This document shows positions 18,901-29,173 of a stretch of 64,000 nt of DNA, in pieces. A program made the translations under genes and the position numbers. The stretch is from Streptomyces sp. KMM 9044. GTDB lineage: Bacteria; Actinomycetota; Actinomycetes; Streptomycetales; Streptomycetaceae. Below the pieces are notes generated by a model. That model made no database searches, was not told the origin of the DNA, and saw nothing but the letters and a program-made list of their open reading frames with translations. How positions within the stretch are numbered: the stretch's first letter is position 1; each line of letters starts with the position of its first letter. The stretch spans positions 6,200,001 to 6,264,000 of the forward strand of contig NZ_CP113910.1 in NCBI RefSeq assembly GCF_024701375.2, given 5' to 3'.

Positions 18901-21900
18901 GCCGGAGTACATGGTCCCGGCTGCCGTCGTCCTCCTGGACGCCTTCCCGTTCAACTCCAACGGAAAGCTCGACCGGGCCGCGCTGCCCGTCCCGGTGCTG
19001 GAGGGCAGCGGCGAGGGCCGTGCGCCGCGGGGGCCGTACGAGGAGACGCTCTGTGCCCTGTTCGCCGAGGTGCTGGATGTGCCCTCGGTCGGTGTGGAGG
19101 ACAACTTCTTCGACCTGGGCGGGCACTCCCTGCTGGGTACGCAGCTGATCAGCCGGATCCGGGCCGTGCTCGGCGCCGAGGTCTCGATCCGGGCCCTCTT
19201 CGAGGCCCCGACCGTGGAAGGGCTGGCCGCCCTGCTCACGGGGAGCCAGGACGACGCCGAACCCGCAGGCCCCGTCCGGCTCTCCCTGAGCGCCGTCGAG
19301 CGCTCCGACCCGGTGCCCCTGTCGTTCGCCCAGCGCCGCCTGTGGTTCCTGCACCGCCTCGAAGGCGCCACCTCCACGTACAACGTCTCCTTTGTCCTAC
19401 GGCTCACCGGCCGCCTCGACCGGGAGGCCCTGCGGGCGGCCCTGGGCGATGCGGTGGCCCGGCACGAGAGCCTGCGCACCGTCTTCCCCGAGGACGACGG
19501 CACACCACGTCAGCACATCCTCGATCCCGCCGAGGCCCACCTCGCCTACACGGTGCGCGCGGCCGACCCCGGCCGCCTCGACGCGCTGCTCGCCGAGGCG
19601 GCTGGCCGTGGATTCGACCTGGAGCGGGACATCCCGATACGGGCTCACGTCTTCGAGCTGGCCCCGGACGACCACGCCCTCCTGCTCGTCCTGCACCACA
19701 TCGCGAGCGACGGCTGGTCCATGGGCCCGCTCACCCGGGACCTGGCGCGGGCGTACGCGGCCCGGTGCCAGGGGGCGGCTCCCGACTGGGAGCCGCTGCC
19801 CGTCCAGTACGCCGACTACACCCTGTGGCAGCAGCGCCTGCTCGGCGACCAGGACGACCCGGACAGCGTGCTCACCCAGCAGGTCGAGTACTGGAAGGGC
19901 GCCCTGGTGGACCTGCCCGAACAGCTCGCCCTGCCGACCGACCGGCCACGCCCGCCCGTCAACTCGTATCGGGGCGACGTCCTGCCCCTCTCCCTGTCCG
20001 CCGACGTCCACCGCAAGCTCACGGAACTCGCCCGTACCAGCGGCGTCAGCGTTTTCATGGTCCTCCAGGCCTCCCTGGCGGCCCTGCTCACCCGCCTCGG
20101 CTCAGGCACGGACATCCCCCTCGGCACCCCGGTGGCCGGCCGCACCGACCAGGCCCTGGACGACCTGGTCGGCTTCTTCGTCAACACCCTCGTGCTGCGC
20201 ACCGACACCTCCGGCGACCCGGCCTTCCGCGACCTGCTCGCCCGCGTCCGGGACACCGACCTCGCCGCGTACGCGCACCAGGACCTGCCCTTCGAGCACC
20301 TGGTCGGGATCCTCAACCCGCAGCGCACCGTGGCCCACCACCCGCTGTTCCAGATGCTGCTGGTCCTCCAGAACACCCCACGGGCCCGGTTCGACCTGCC
20401 CGGCCTGAGCCTCAGCTCCCGGCAGCACATCGAGGGCGTCTCCCGGTTCGACCTGTCCGTGAGCCTGGCGGAACGCCACGACGCCGACGGCGCTCCGGCC
20501 GGCCTGGACGGTGTGTTGGAGTACGCCATCGACCTGTTCGACAGGTCGTCCGTGGAGGTGCTGGCCGCACGGTGGCTGCGTCTGCTGGAACAGGCGTTGG
20601 CCGACCCCGGCCGCACCATCGGTGCACTGGAGATCCTGACCGCCGACGAGCGCCGCGCGCTCCTGGAGGAGACCAACGACGGCGGCCCCGTGGCGCCGTG
20701 GGTCCCCATGGCCGAGAGCGTCGAGGCGCAGACCGCCCGCCACCCGGACGCGGTCGCGGTGGCCGACGGCACCCAGTCGCTCACGTACCGCGCGCTCAAC
20801 TCCCGCGCGAACCGGCTCGCCCGGGTGATGGCCGGCCGGGGCGTGCGCCCCGACACCGTCGTGGCGATGGCCCTGCCCCGTTCCGCCGACGCGATCGTGA
20901 CGCTGCTTGCCCTGCTCAAGTGCGGCGCGGCCTATCTGCCACTCGGCGCCGAACACCCCGCCGAACGCGTCTCCTTCATGCTCTACGACGCCCGCCCCGT
21001 GCTCGCCGTGACGACGACGGAACGGGCGGGAACGCTGCCCGCCTGGGCGCCGCTGCTGGTGCTGGACGACTCGGCGACGCTCAGCGAACTGGCCGCCTCG
21101 CCCGACACGGACCTGTCCGATGCCGAACGCGGCTCGGCGCTCCACCCGGACCACGGCCTGTTCGTGATCTACACATCGGGGACGACCGGCACCCCCAAGG
21201 GTGTCCTCATGCGCGCGGGCGCCGTCGCCAGCATGCTGGAATGGCACGCCCGGGTGGTCGGCGGCGGTGCCGGCCGGCGGGTGACGCAATTCACCGCGCT
21301 GACCTTCGACGTGTCCGTCCAGGAGATCTACTCCTCCCTCCTCGCGGGCAAGGAACTGTGGCTGCCGTCCGAGGAGGTGCGCCGCAGCGGTGAACTCCTG
21401 GCCCGTTGGCTGGACGAGAACGGCATCGCCGAGCTGTACGCACCCAACCTCGTCGTGGAGGCGGTGTGCGAGGCGGCCAACGAGCAGGGACTCGCGCTGG
21501 GATCGCTGCGCCTCATCTCGCAGGCCGGCGAGGCGCTGACGCTGAGCCACCACATCCGCAGGTTCTTCGGCGAGCGGCCGGGCGTGGAGCTGCACAACCT
21601 CTACGGACCGGCCGAGACCTGGACGGTTTCCGCGCACCTTCTGCGAGGCACCGCCGACACCTGGCGGGCGCCGGTGTCGATCGGCGTACCCATTCCCGGT
21701 CAGCGGGTCTACGTCCTGGACGCGTGGCTGCGGCCGGTCCCGGCTGGCGTGCCCGGAGAGCTGTACGTCACTGGCGCCGGGATGACCCGCGGTTATGTGC
21801 ACCGGCCCGGCCTGACGGCGGAGCGGTTCGTGGCCGACCCGTACGGTCCGGCGGGTTCGCGGATGTACCGCACCGGTGACCTGGTGCGCTGGCGCGCCGA

Positions 21901-23380
21901 CGGCGAGCTGGACTACCTCGGCCGTATTGACCACCAGGTGAAGATCCGGGGCTTCCGGATCGAACTAGGCGAGATCGAGGCCGTACTGGCCGGCTGCCCG
22001 GGCGTGGGCCAGTCGGTGGTCGTGGTCGACGAGGACAACGGTCCGGCCCGGCTGGTCGCCTACGTCGCGTCCTCGGCCGGAGCCGCCATCGAGGAGCCGA
22101 CCACACGACAGTGGCTGGCCGCCCGCCTGCCCGACTACATGGTGCCGTCCGCGATCATGGTTCTGGACGAGTTGCCACTGACGACGAACCGCAAGGTGGA
22201 CCGGCGGGCGTTGCCCAGGCCCCGGCTCGAGAGCGCCGACCGCCGCCGGGCGCGCAGCCCGCGCGAGGAGATCCTGTGCGAGTTGTTCGCCGAGGTGCTC
22301 GGTGTGCCCTCGGTCGGTGTGGAGGACAACTTCTTCGACCTGGGCGGGCACTCCCTGCTGGCGACGCGGCTGATCAGCCGGGTGCGCAGGGTGCTGGGCG
22401 CGGAGCTGCCGATCCGTACGCTCTTCGAGCGGCCGACGGTGGCGGGGCTCGTGGGGGCGCTGGACGACGGGGGCGAGGTGCGTCCGCCGCTGCGGGCCGT
22501 ACGGCGGCCCGAGGTCGTACCGCTGTCGTACGCGCAGCGTCGGCTGTGGTTCCTCCAGAAGCTGGAGGAGACCTCGACGGCGTACCACCTGCCTCTGGCC
22601 CTGCGGTTGTCGGGGGAGCTGGACCGGGAGGCGATGCGGGCGGCGCTGGGTGATGTGGTGGGCCGGCATGAGAGTCTGCGGACGTTGTTCCCGGAAGTAG
22701 ACGGTATTCCGGCCCAGTTGGTGCTGACCGGTGTGCAAGTCGCCTGTGCTGTGCAGGATGTGACACAGAAGGAGTTGACCGCGGCGTTGGCGGCTTCGGC
22801 TCGGCGGGGGTTCGACCTGGAGCGTGAGCTTCCGCTGCGGGCGGAGGTGTTCGTGGTGGGTCCGCGGGAGCATGTGCTGTTGTTGTTGCTGCATCACATC
22901 GCTGGTGACGGCTGGTCGTTGGGGCCGCTGACGCGGGATCTGGCGCAGGCGTACGGTGCGCGGTGCCGGGGTGAGGTTCCGGTGTGGGAGCCGTTGCCGG
23001 TGCAGTACGCGGATTACGCGTTGTGGCAGCGGGAGTTGCTGGGGTCGCAGAGTGATCCGGGGAGTTTGTTCAGTGCGCAGGTGGCTTTCTGGCGGGATGC
23101 GTTGGCGGGGTTGCCGGAGCAGGTGAGTCTGCCGTTCGACCGGCCGCGTCCGGCGGTGGCGTCGTCGCGGGGTGAGGTGAGTCCGTTCGTCCTCGGTGCG
23201 GGTGTGCACGGGGTGTGGTGGCGCTGGCGCGTGAGTGTGGTGTCAGTGTGTTCATGGTGTTGCAGGCGTCGTTGGCGGCGTTGTTCACGCGTCTGGGTGC
23301 GGGGACGGACATCGCGTTGGGTACGCCTGTGGCGGGGCGTACGGATCAGGCGCTGGATGAGTTGGTCGGGTTCTTCGTGA
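12926..23380 (+). CDS. non-ribosomal peptide synthetase, modules 1-3 and start of fourth C domain (frameshifted)
   Basis: Domain order by residue: C1 1-440, A1 455-975, T1 about 1011, C2 1070-1500, A2 1530-2030, T2 about 2066, C3 2130-2560, A3 2600-3085, T3 about 3140, then C4 from 3196. C1 opens like EntF ([16 protein letters not shown]) and carries HHIVLDA, so its final G is A. C2, C3 and C4 have intact HHxxxDG. Carrier sites read GGHSLL. The A1 specificity code reads DFWNVGMVH(K), the threonine pattern. A2 reads DAMLVGAIC(K), and A3 begins DVQY as in proline-type domains. There are no epimerase, methylase or MbtH elements. Homology jumps to the +2 frame near 23,211, so the last roughly 57 residues to the stop at 23,380 are out-of-frame. 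Confidence 0.93.
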   Translation: MSESQSTSHSLLAAQTGIWMGQSLDPSSPAYLWGNYLELHGPIDVPLFQAVVARVVAESETLHARFVDGPDGPRQISVPPTDWTLPVVDVSDGPDPLRTVDAWVRDDLAAAPDLRDGRPFRQVLFRAAPDRFFWYQSYHHIVLDAYGSALINRRVADLYSALRAGAEVSPDNPFGSMAALLAEERSYLASPQHQADQEFWSERFADRPEQISLTRASAEPQNRFVRYRHEMTADATRSLTEAAGAFGTRPSRLLIASTALYLSRLTGSRDVVLGLPVATRLDPEARRTPAMTANVVPLRVTVHPAMTAAELVAQVSGELRSALRHQRRRGEDIRRDLQLPGAPRRFFGPVLNVMRFETLRFGECASTMHNPAAPLLEDLSIVAYDRPDAEGLRIDVNGNPRLYTADDLHAHGSRLITTLRTLADHPDRPTGRLDVMSANELGRVLPSAAPGPRAATPRTLPQTYAAAPRDPSATAVVCGGTTLTYAELDARTNRLARLLIEAGVGPETVVALALPRSVETVVAALAVSKAGGAYLPIDPSLPADRIAFMAAGTRPVVGLALSATRETLPASLPVLVLDDPGTAQRAAAFGPADIRDEERRGVLRPEHPAYVIYTSGSTGTPKGVVVSHHNVRRLFTGTARQFAFGPDDVWTLFHSYAFDFSVWEMWGALLHGGCVVVVPFDVSRSPDDFLRLLADQRVTVLNQTPSAFYQLVEAGGRDPEAERRLALRWVVFGGEALEPARLAGWFARRGDTVPTLVNMYGITETTVHVTRLPLVVADATGPEPSRSPIGFALPDLSLYVLDGALRPVPVGGTGELYVSGDGVARGYADQRGLTAERFVADPYGPAGSRMYRTGDVVRRRADGGLEYLGRADDQVKIRGFRIELGEIEAVLARHAGVRGAVVLAREDTPGEVRLVAYVIPGEDVEANPRELRGFVGERLPEYMVPAAVVLLDAFPLTSNGKVDRRALPEPRFTTDGRRRARSPREDILCELFAEVLGVPSVGVEDNFFDLGGHSLLGTRLISRIRAVLGAEVSIRALFEAPTVEGLARRLDTETQVRPPVTRGTRPGVLPLSFAQRRLWFLRRLEGISATYNMVTAVRLSGALDVEALRTALGDVMARHESLRTVFPEIDGVPCQLILGPAEAGDRFAFSLTDVTPEEVDSALAASARHGFDLERELALRVEVFSVGPREHVLSLVLHHVAGDGWSLAPLTRDLAQAYGARCRGEAPVWEPLPVQYADYTLWQRELLGAQDDPDSLLSTQLAFWKEALAGLPEQHSLPTDRPRPEVSSYRGDGLETCFGAAVHQGVADLARRCGVSVFMVLQASLAALFTRLGAGTDIALGTPVAGRTDQAFDDLVGYFVNTLVLRTDTSGDPTFRDLLERVREADLAAYAHQDVPLENVVEVLNPLRSLAYHPLFQIMLVLQSATGELAAFDGLRTRYRPMGSGGSRFDMALSLSETRDADGSPAGLDVVVEFATDLFDRGSVESLVARWERLLGEFVVAPDRRIGSVDVLSRDERRALLDGVGDGGAAVPWVSLAGMVERRVAVDPGALAVVCGDQRLSYGELDAAASRLAGLLVGRGVGPESLVALVLPRSVEMVVAVLAVSKAGGAYLPVDPSLPLDRVAFMVADTRPVVGVVLSGTRGVVPVGLPVVVLDDPETVAGLAGMGFGEVRGGVVRPEHPAYVIYTSGSTGMPKGVVVPSAQLMSFASVMADRFGVVPGQRVLMVASPSFDASVMELLMGLPWGAALVVAPAGVVAGEELAALLREHHVSHALLPTALMATVPDDDLPDLVSVVTGGAAVGEELSRRWAAGRAMFNAYGPTEATICATLSERLESGGTPPIGGPIKGQRAYVLDEAVRPVPVGVVGELYLAGPGLARGYVNRPGLTAERFVADPFGPAGSRMYRTGDLVRWRADGQLDYVGRIDHQVKVRGFRIELGEIDAVLAEHPGVRDAVVLAREDRAGEAMLVAYVVPEGGAEADPRELRGFVGDRLPEYMVPAAVVLLDAFPFNSNGKLDRAALPVPVLEGSGEGRAPRGPYEETLCALFAEVLDVPSVGVEDNFFDLGGHSLLGTQLISRIRAVLGAEVSIRALFEAPTVEGLAALLTGSQDDAEPAGPVRLSLSAVERSDPVPLSFAQRRLWFLHRLEGATSTYNVSFVLRLTGRLDREALRAALGDAVARHESLRTVFPEDDGTPRQHILDPAEAHLAYTVRAADPGRLDALLAEAAGRGFDLERDIPIRAHVFELAPDDHALLLVLHHIASDGWSMGPLTRDLARAYAARCQGAAPDWEPLPVQYADYTLWQQRLLGDQDDPDSVLTQQVEYWKGALVDLPEQLALPTDRPRPPVNSYRGDVLPLSLSADVHRKLTELARTSGVSVFMVLQASLAALLTRLGSGTDIPLGTPVAGRTDQALDDLVGFFVNTLVLRTDTSGDPAFRDLLARVRDTDLAAYAHQDLPFEHLVGILNPQRTVAHHPLFQMLLVLQNTPRARFDLPGLSLSSRQHIEGVSRFDLSVSLAERHDADGAPAGLDGVLEYAIDLFDRSSVEVLAARWLRLLEQALADPGRTIGALEILTADERRALLEETNDGGPVAPWVPMAESVEAQTARHPDAVAVADGTQSLTYRALNSRANRLARVMAGRGVRPDTVVAMALPRSADAIVTLLALLKCGAAYLPLGAEHPAERVSFMLYDARPVLAVTTTERAGTLPAWAPLLVLDDSATLSELAASPDTDLSDAERGSALHPDHGLFVIYTSGTTGTPKGVLMRAGAVASMLEWHARVVGGGAGRRVTQFTALTFDVSVQEIYSSLLAGKELWLPSEEVRRSGELLARWLDENGIAELYAPNLVVEAVCEAANEQGLALGSLRLISQAGEALTLSHHIRRFFGERPGVELHNLYGPAETWTVSAHLLRGTADTWRAPVSIGVPIPGQRVYVLDAWLRPVPAGVPGELYVTGAGMTRGYVHRPGLTAERFVADPYGPAGSRMYRTGDLVRWRADGELDYLGRIDHQVKIRGFRIELGEIEAVLAGCPGVGQSVVVVDEDNGPARLVAYVASSAGAAIEEPTTRQWLAARLPDYMVPSAIMVLDELPLTTNRKVDRRALPRPRLESADRRRARSPREEILCELFAEVLGVPSVGVEDNFFDLGGHSLLATRLISRVRRVLGAELPIRTLFERPTVAGLVGALDDGGEVRPPLRAVRRPEVVPLSYAQRRLWFLQKLEETSTAYHLPLALRLSGELDREAMRAALGDVVGRHESLRTLFPEVDGIPAQLVLTGVQVACAVQDVTQKELTAALAASARRGFDLERELPLRAEVFVVGPREHVLLLLLHHIAGDGWSLGPLTRDLAQAYGARCRGEVPVWEPLPVQYADYALWQRELLGSQSDPGSLFSAQVAFWRDALAGLPEQVSLPFDRPRPAVASSRGEVSPFVLGAGVHGVWWRWRVSVVSVCSWCCRRRWRRCSRVWVRGRTSRWVRLWRGVRIRRWMSWSGSS
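17272..19227 (+). repeat. direct repeat copy 1: end of C2, A2 and T2 of NRPS
   Basis: This segment recurs 6,374 bp downstream (23646-25601) with long runs of identity by eye. Bases 17272-18236 look identical to 23646-24610, and 18284-18675 differ by one base or so. Divergent patches are 18237-18283, about 18673-18830 and 18945-18978. The constant offset means the two module segments have equal length. Such identity between non-adjacent modules indicates recent duplication or gene conversion. Confidence 0.9.
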
Positions 23381-26300
23381 ACACGCTGGTGCTGCGGACG
23401 GATACCTCCGGTGATCCCTCGTTCCGTGAGTTGCTGGGCCGGGTGCGGGAGGTGGATCTGGCGGCGTACGGGCATCAGGATCTGCCGTTCGAGCAACTAG
23501 TGGAGGTGCTCAATCCGCAGCGGTCCCTGTCCCATCACCCGCTGTTCCAGGTCTCTCTGGTCCTCCAGAACACCCCGCAGGACCAGCCCGGTCTCCCCGG
23601 TCTCCAGGTCGATCCGCAGCCGGTCGGCACCGGCAGCGCTCGGGCCGACATGGCGCTGAGTCTGTCGGAGACCCGCGACGCGGACGGCTCCCCGGCCGGC
23701 CTGGACGTGGTCGTTGAGTTCGCCACGGATCTGTTCGACCGGGGGTCGGTGGAGTCTTTGGTGGCGCGTTGGGAGCGGTTGCTGGGGGAGTTCGTGGTGG
23801 CTCCGGACCGTCGGATCGGGTCGGTTGATGTGCTGTCCCGGGATGAGCGGCGTGCGCTGCTCGACGGGGTCGGTGATGGTGGTGCGGCGGTGCCGTGGGT
23901 GTCGTTGGCGGGGATGGTGGAGCGGCGGGTGGCGGTTGATCCGGGCGCGCTTGCTGTGGTCTGTGGTGATCAGCGGTTGTCATATGGGGAGTTGGACGCG
24001 GCGGCGAGCCGGTTGGCGGGGTTGTTGGTGGGGCGGGGTGTGGGGCCTGAGTCGTTGGTGGCTTTGGTGTTGCCGCGGTCGGTGGAGATGGTCGTGGCGG
24101 TGTTGGCGGTGAGTAAGGCGGGTGGTGCGTATCTGCCGGTTGATCCGTCGTTGCCGTTGGACCGGGTGGCGTTCATGGTGGCTGATACGCGGCCGGTGGT
24201 GGGTGTTGTGCTGTCGGGGACGCGGGGGGTGGTGCCCGTTGGTCTGCCGGTGGTGGTGCTGGATGATCCGGAGACCGTGGCGGGTCTCGCGGGTATGGGG
24301 TTTGGTGAGGTGCGGGGTGGGGTGGTGCGGCCGGAGCATCCGGCGTATGTGATTTATACGTCGGGTTCGACGGGGATGCCGAAGGGTGTGGTGGTGCCGT
24401 CGGCGCAGTTGATGAGTTTCGCGTCGGTGATGGCGGATCGGTTCGGGGTGGTGCCGGGGCAGCGGGTGCTCATGGTGGCGTCTCCGAGTTTTGACGCGTC
24501 GGTGATGGAGTTGTTGATGGGGTTGCCGTGGGGCGCCGCGTTGGTGGTGGCTCCGGCGGGTGTGGTCGCGGGTGAGGAACTCGCCGCGCTCCTACGCGAA
24601 CACCACGTCAACCATATGATGCTCCCCCCGGCCCTGCTGGCCACCCTGCCGGACACCGACCTGCCCGATCTCGTCTCCGTGGTCACCGGGGGCGCCGCGG
24701 TGGGGGAGGAGCTGTCGCGGCGTTGGGCGGCGGGGCGGGCGATGTTCAATGCCTACGGGCCGACCGAGGCGACGATCTGTGCCACGCTGAGCGAGCGGCT
24801 GGAGTCGGGTGGTACGCCTCCGATCGGGGGTCCGATCAAGGGGCAGCGGGCGTATGTGTTGGACGAGGCGGTGCGGCCGGTTCCCGTCGGGGTCGTGGGT
24901 GAGCTGTATCTGGCCGGGCCCGGTCTGGCGCGTGGTTATGTGAACCGTCCCGGTCTTACGGCGGAGCGGTTCGTGGCCGATCCCTTCGGTCCGGCGGGTT
25001 CGCGGATGTACCGCACCGGTGACTTGGTGCGCTGGCGCGCGGACGGCCAGCTGGAGTACCTGGGGCGTGCGGACGACCAGGTCAAGATCCGTGGCTTCCG
25101 CATCGAGCCGGGTGAGATCGAGGCGGTGCTGGCTCGGCACGCCGGCGTCCGGGGCGCCGTCGTCCTGGCGCGGGAGGACACCCCGGGTGAGGTGCGGCTG
25201 GTCGCCTACGTGGTCCCCGAGGGCGGCGCCGAGGCAGACCCCCGGGAGCTGCGCGGATTCGTGGGGGACCGGCTGCCGGAGTACATGGTCCCGGCTGCCG
25301 TCGTCCTTCTGGACGCCTTCCCGCTGACCTCGAACGGGAAGGTGGACCGGCAGGCGCTGCCCGTCCCGGTGCTGGAGGGCAGCGGCGAGGGCCGTGCGCC
25401 GCGGGGGCCGTACGAGGAGACGCTCTGTGCCCTGTTCGCCGAGGTGCTGGATGTGCCCTCGGTCGGTGTGGAGGACAACTTCTTCGACCTGGGCGGGCAC
25501 TCCCTGCTGGGTACGCAGCTGATCAGCCGGATCCGGGCCGTGCTCGGCGCCGAGGTCTCGATCCGGGCCCTCTTCGAGGCCCCGACCGTGGAAGGGCTGG
25601 CGCGCAGGCTGGAGGCCTCGGCGGACACGATTCTGCGTCCACCGGTGGTTCCCATGAGACGGCCCGAGTCGCTACCCCTGTCGTTCGCCCAGCGGCGCCT
25701 GTGGTTCCTCCAGCGCTTCGAGAAGTCGTCCACCTATCACATTCCCATTGCGCTCCATCTGAAGGGAGAGCTGGTCGTCGAGGCGCTGCGCTGGGCCCTG
25801 GACGATGTGATGGCCCGACACGAGAGCCTGCGCACCATCTTCCCCGAGGTCGACGGCGCACCTGTGCAGCAGATCCTCTGCCCGGCCGAGGCGGCCGTCG
25901 ACTTCGCGGTCGTACCCGCCAGCGCCGACACCGTGGAGAACTTGGTCGGGGAGGAGTCCCGCCGGCCGTTCGATCTGCGCAAGGAGCCGCCGCTGCGCGC
26001 CCGGGTGTTCACGATCGACGGGAACACCCATGTGCTGCTCCTGGTGCTGCACCACATCGCCGGTGACGGCTGGTCGATGGGTCCGCTCACCCGGGACCTG
26101 GCGCGGGCCTACGGGGCGCGGTCCATGGGGGCCACTCCCGACTGGGAGCCGCTGCCGGTGCAGTACGCCGACTACACCCTGTGGCAGCGGCGGCTGCTCG
26201 GCGACCAGGGCGAACCGGACAGCGTGCTCACCCAGCAGGTCGAGTACTGGACGAAGACCCTGTCCGGGCTGCCGGACCGCATCTCGCTCCCCGTCGACCG

Positions 26301-27045
26301 GCCGTACCCGGAAGTCAGCTCCTATCGGGGCGCGTGGCGGTCGTTCGGTCTGGACGCCGACGTGCACCGGGGGGTCATCCGGATGGCCCAGGAATCCGAC
26401 GTCACGCTGTTCATGGTGTTGCAGGCGTCCTTGGCCGCGCTGCTCACCCGTATGGGCGCCGGTTCGGACATCCCGCTGGGCAGTCCGATCGCGAACCGCA
26501 CGGACCGGGCGCTGGAGGATCTGGTCGGGTTCTTCGTCAACACGTTGGTGCTGCGCACCGACACATCGGGTGATCCGACGTTCCGGGAGTTGCTGGACCG
26601 GGTGCGCCAGGTCGATCTGGCCGCCTACGCGCACCAGGATCTCCCCTTCGACCTCGTGGTGGAGCGGCTCAATCCGCAGCGGACTCTCTCCCACCACCCC
26701 CTGTTCCAGGTCATGCTCGCGCTGCAGAACACCGCGCAGGGGCGGCTGTCCCTGCAAGGGCTGTCCGCCACCTACCAGAAGGTGGACACGGGGACGTCGA
26801 GGTTCGACCTCTTCTTCAGTCTCTGGGAGCGGTTCGAGGAGGACGGCGATCCGGCCGGTATCGACGGCACGATCGAGTACTCGGCGGATCTCTTCGAGAC
26901 CGCGACCATCGACGCGCTCGTGCGGCGGTGGGCCACGGTTCTCCAGCAGGTGGTGGCCGACCCGGACCTGCGCATCGACGCGATCGAGATCATGACCGAA
27001 GAGGAACGACAGTGGCTGCTGGGTGACTGGTCACAGGGTGACTGA
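23215..27045 (+). CDS. non-ribosomal peptide synthetase, rest of C4, module 4 and terminal C domain
   Basis: Continues the preceding reading frame after the apparent one-base deletion. It contains the rest of C4 (1-180), A4 (about 210-700), T4 with GGHSLL near 760 and a fifth C domain (819 to the end, with HHIAGDG intact). The protein ends in an ordinary post-C sequence with no A, T or thioesterase domain after it. The A4 code reads DAMMVGAIC(K), identical to A2 except at position 278 (M for L). Its A8 motif has [10 protein letters not shown] where the others have [14 protein letters not shown] at 23,215 would allow separate translation, but that start lies inside a C domain and has no obvious ribosome-binding site. 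The terminal C domain could release the peptide by condensation or hand it to another protein. Confidence 0.92.
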   Translation: MVALARECGVSVFMVLQASLAALFTRLGAGTDIALGTPVAGRTDQALDELVGFFVNTLVLRTDTSGDPSFRELLGRVREVDLAAYGHQDLPFEQLVEVLNPQRSLSHHPLFQVSLVLQNTPQDQPGLPGLQVDPQPVGTGSARADMALSLSETRDADGSPAGLDVVVEFATDLFDRGSVESLVARWERLLGEFVVAPDRRIGSVDVLSRDERRALLDGVGDGGAAVPWVSLAGMVERRVAVDPGALAVVCGDQRLSYGELDAAASRLAGLLVGRGVGPESLVALVLPRSVEMVVAVLAVSKAGGAYLPVDPSLPLDRVAFMVADTRPVVGVVLSGTRGVVPVGLPVVVLDDPETVAGLAGMGFGEVRGGVVRPEHPAYVIYTSGSTGMPKGVVVPSAQLMSFASVMADRFGVVPGQRVLMVASPSFDASVMELLMGLPWGAALVVAPAGVVAGEELAALLREHHVNHMMLPPALLATLPDTDLPDLVSVVTGGAAVGEELSRRWAAGRAMFNAYGPTEATICATLSERLESGGTPPIGGPIKGQRAYVLDEAVRPVPVGVVGELYLAGPGLARGYVNRPGLTAERFVADPFGPAGSRMYRTGDLVRWRADGQLEYLGRADDQVKIRGFRIEPGEIEAVLARHAGVRGAVVLAREDTPGEVRLVAYVVPEGGAEADPRELRGFVGDRLPEYMVPAAVVLLDAFPLTSNGKVDRQALPVPVLEGSGEGRAPRGPYEETLCALFAEVLDVPSVGVEDNFFDLGGHSLLGTQLISRIRAVLGAEVSIRALFEAPTVEGLARRLEASADTILRPPVVPMRRPESLPLSFAQRRLWFLQRFEKSSTYHIPIALHLKGELVVEALRWALDDVMARHESLRTIFPEVDGAPVQQILCPAEAAVDFAVVPASADTVENLVGEESRRPFDLRKEPPLRARVFTIDGNTHVLLLVLHHIAGDGWSMGPLTRDLARAYGARSMGATPDWEPLPVQYADYTLWQRRLLGDQGEPDSVLTQQVEYWTKTLSGLPDRISLPVDRPYPEVSSYRGAWRSFGLDADVHRGVIRMAQESDVTLFMVLQASLAALLTRMGAGSDIPLGSPIANRTDRALEDLVGFFVNTLVLRTDTSGDPTFRELLDRVRQVDLAAYAHQDLPFDLVVERLNPQRTLSHHPLFQVMLALQNTAQGRLSLQGLSATYQKVDTGTSRFDLFFSLWERFEEDGDPAGIDGTIEYSADLFETATIDALVRRWATVLQQVVADPDLRIDAIEIMTEEERQWLLGDWSQGD
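23646..25601 (+). repeat. direct repeat copy 2: end of C4, A4 and T4 of NRPS
   Basis: Partner of 17272-19227. Where it departs from that copy between about 25,050 and 25,200, it instead matches the equivalent stretch of module 1 (about 15,518-15,670). Module 4 therefore looks assembled from pieces of modules 2 and 1. The patch 24611-24657 replaces 18237-18283 and changes the residue at adenylation code position 278. Confidence 0.88.
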
Positions 27046-27052
27046 CGCACCA

Positions 27053-27088
27053 GGGCCCCTCCTTCGCCAAGGGGTGAAGGAGGGGCCC
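27053..27088. terminator. strong hairpin terminator between NRPS and leuD
   Basis: A perfect 13-bp stem, GGGCCCCTCCTTC (27053-27065) with GAAGGAGGGGCCC (27076-27088), encloses a 10-nt loop. It starts 8 bp after the NRPS stop and faces the convergent leuD end at 27,143, so it can serve both transcripts. Confidence 0.85.
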
Positions 27089-27142
27089 TCGTCATCGTCT
27101 CGCGTACCGGACCGCGACACCGCCTGCCGGCGGTGCGAACCG

Positions 27143-27730
27143 TCATGACGTCAAAGGCAGATGGGTCCGGCGCCCGCGTTCGTATGCCGCGATCTCCTCC
27201 GCGTGGGAGAGGGTGGCGGCGATGGGGTCGAGCCCGGTCATCAGCCGGCGCCGTATCTCCGGGTCGAAGGTGAAGGACTGGGTCCGGTCGAGCCAGCGCA
27301 CCTCCAGCCGTTCGAGGTCCACCGTGACCTCGGTCACTGGGTCGGCGGTGGCAGCCGCCCACAGCGACTCCACCACCTCGGTGGGGACGACTACGGTCAG
27401 CAGGCCGTTGAGCGCCGCGTTCCCCCGGAAGATCTCCCCGAAGCGGGGGGCGATGACGGCCCGTATGCCATAGTCCTGGAGTGCCCAGACCGCGTACTCG
27501 CGTGAGGAGCCGGTGCCGAAGTCGGTTCCGGTGACGAGGACCGACGCCCCCTGGTGCTCCTGTCGGTTGAGGACGAACGACGGATCGTCGCGCCAGTCCG
27601 CGAACAGCGCGTCCGCGTGGCCGTGTCGGGTGGACCGGGTGCAGAAGCGGACCGGGATGATTTGGTCCGTGTCGACGTTGCTGCGGCGCAGCGGTACCGC
27701 GGCGCCCCGGTGGACGGTGAACCTGGCCAT
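27143..27730 (-). CDS. leuD: 3-isopropylmalate dehydratase small subunit-like
   Basis: 195 residues of the aconitase swivel domain: NVDTDQIIPVRFC at 18-30, GTDFGTGSSREYAVW at about 69-83 and VIAPRFGEIFRGNA. With LeuC it isomerises 2-alkylmalate to 3-alkylmalate. It starts 6 bp after leuC stops, so the two are translationally linked. The location beside an NRPS and the absence of leuB suggest a second, pathway-specific pair that lengthens a 2-keto acid rather than the housekeeping leucine enzymes, which is inference. Confidence 0.93.
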   Translation of the reverse strand: MARFTVHRGAAVPLRRSNVDTDQIIPVRFCTRSTRHGHADALFADWRDDPSFVLNRQEHQGASVLVTGTDFGTGSSREYAVWALQDYGIRAVIAPRFGEIFRGNAALNGLLTVVVPTEVVESLWAAATADPVTEVTVDLERLEVRWLDRTQSFTFDPEIRRRLMTGLDPIAATLSHAEEIAAYERGRRTHLPLTS

Positions 27731-27736
27731 GGCCGC

Positions 27737-29146
27737 TCAGCCCCTTTCTTCCAGGTCGGCGGGCACGGCCAGTCGGCCGGCGACGGCGGTGGCCGCGGCG
27801 ACCGCCGGGGCGACGAGGTGGGTACGGGCACCCTTGCCCTGGCGTCCTTCGTAGTTGCGGTTGGTGGTCGACGCGGCACGTTGGCCGGGGCCGAGCCGGT
27901 CTTCGTTCAGGGCGGCGCACATGGAGCAGCCGGCCGCTGCCCGGAAGTCGGCCCCGGCCTCCCCGAAGACGAGGTCCAGCCCCTCGGCGAGGGCCTGTCT
28001 CCGCACCTGAGCCGAGCCCGGGACGATGATCACGCTGACCTCCTCGGAGACCGTGCGGCCCCTCAGTACCTCGGCCACGACCCGCAGATCCTCGATGCGC
28101 CCGTTGGTGCAGGACCCGATGAAGACCGTGTCGACCCGGATGTCACGCATCCGGGTGCCGGGCTTCACGTCCATGTACTCCAGAGCACGTTCGGCCGCCG
28201 CGCGCTCCTCCTCGTTTTGGATGGCGGCGGGGTCCGGAACGGTGTCGTGCAAGGGCACGCTCTGCCCGGGGTGCGTCCCCCAGGACACATAAGGGCTCAG
28301 CTCGGCGGCGTCCAGGACGACCTCATGGTCGAAGACCGCGTCCTCGTCCGTGCGCAGCGACTCCCAGAAGGCGGTCTCGGCCTCCCAGTCGGCGCCCTGA
28401 GGCATGCCGGGACGGTCGCGCAGAAACGCGAAGGTGGTCTCGTCGGGTGCGACGAGACCGGCCCTGGCCCCCGCTTCGACGGACATGTTGCACAGCGTCA
28501 TCCGCCCCTCCATGGAGAGGGAGGTGATCGCCTCACCCCGGTACTCGATGATGCTGCCCCGGCCGCCCGCCGTACCGATGCGGGCGATCAGGGCCATGGC
28601 GAGATCCTTCGCGGTCACTCCGGACGGAAGCGCGCCGTTCACGGTGACCGCCATGGTGCCCGGCCACCGCAGCGGGAGTGTCTGGGTGGCCAGTACATGC
28701 TCGACCTGACTGGTACCGATGCCCAGGGCCAGGGCCCCGAACGCGCCGTGGGTGGTCGTGTGCGAATCGCAGCAGACGATGGTCATCCCCGGACGGGTCA
28801 GGCCCAGCTCCGGCCCGATGACGTGGACGATGCCCTGCCCCGGATCCCCGAGGCGGTGCAGCGGGATGCCGAACTCTTGGCAGTTCGCCCGCATGAGCGC
28901 CGACTGCTCCACCGCCCGGGGGTCCCGGACGGCACGGTCGACGGAGATGGTGGGGGTGTTGTGATCCTCGGTCCCGACGGTCAGGTCGGGCCTGCGAACC
29001 GTGCGCCCCGCCGCGCGCAGCCCGTCGAACGCCTGAGGCGTGTTGACCTCGTGCAGCAGGTGCAGGTCGATGTAGAGGAGGTCGTCGCCCCCCATGGATG
29101 CCACCCGATGGAGATCCCAGATCTTCCTGGCCAGTGTGGTGCCCAT
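27737..29146 (-). CDS. leuC: 3-isopropylmalate dehydratase large subunit-like
   Basis: 469 residues from ATG 29,146 ([15 protein letters not shown]), the usual family start, with AGGGA upstream. A GTG at 29,173, directly after the upstream stop, would add nine residues. The [4Fe-4S] cluster cysteines are visible in [14 protein letters not shown] and in [12 protein letters not shown]. The substrate region [12 protein letters not shown] and the double-histidine context [13 protein letters not shown] are normal. It follows the short leuA-like gene and precedes leuD. It should handle whatever alkylmalate the upstream synthase makes. Confidence 0.93.
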   Translation of the reverse strand: MGTTLARKIWDLHRVASMGGDDLLYIDLHLLHEVNTPQAFDGLRAAGRTVRRPDLTVGTEDHNTPTISVDRAVRDPRAVEQSALMRANCQEFGIPLHRLGDPGQGIVHVIGPELGLTRPGMTIVCCDSHTTTHGAFGALALGIGTSQVEHVLATQTLPLRWPGTMAVTVNGALPSGVTAKDLAMALIARIGTAGGRGSIIEYRGEAITSLSMEGRMTLCNMSVEAGARAGLVAPDETTFAFLRDRPGMPQGADWEAETAFWESLRTDEDAVFDHEVVLDAAELSPYVSWGTHPGQSVPLHDTVPDPAAIQNEEERAAAERALEYMDVKPGTRMRDIRVDTVFIGSCTNGRIEDLRVVAEVLRGRTVSEEVSVIIVPGSAQVRRQALAEGLDLVFGEAGADFRAAAGCSMCAALNEDRLGPGQRAASTTNRNYEGRQGKGARTHLVAPAVAAATAVAGRLAVPADLEERG

Positions 29147-29173
29147 GCGTACGCGTCCCTCGGCCGGCGCCAC

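Noticed and set aside
9719..27045. Identity as a griselimycin cluster
   Set aside because: The extra DnaN is shared as an idea, but only four modules are seen, with a Thr-type first code, a halogenase, leuACD and no leucine-hydroxylase route to methylproline. The left part is not visible, so the comparison is limited.
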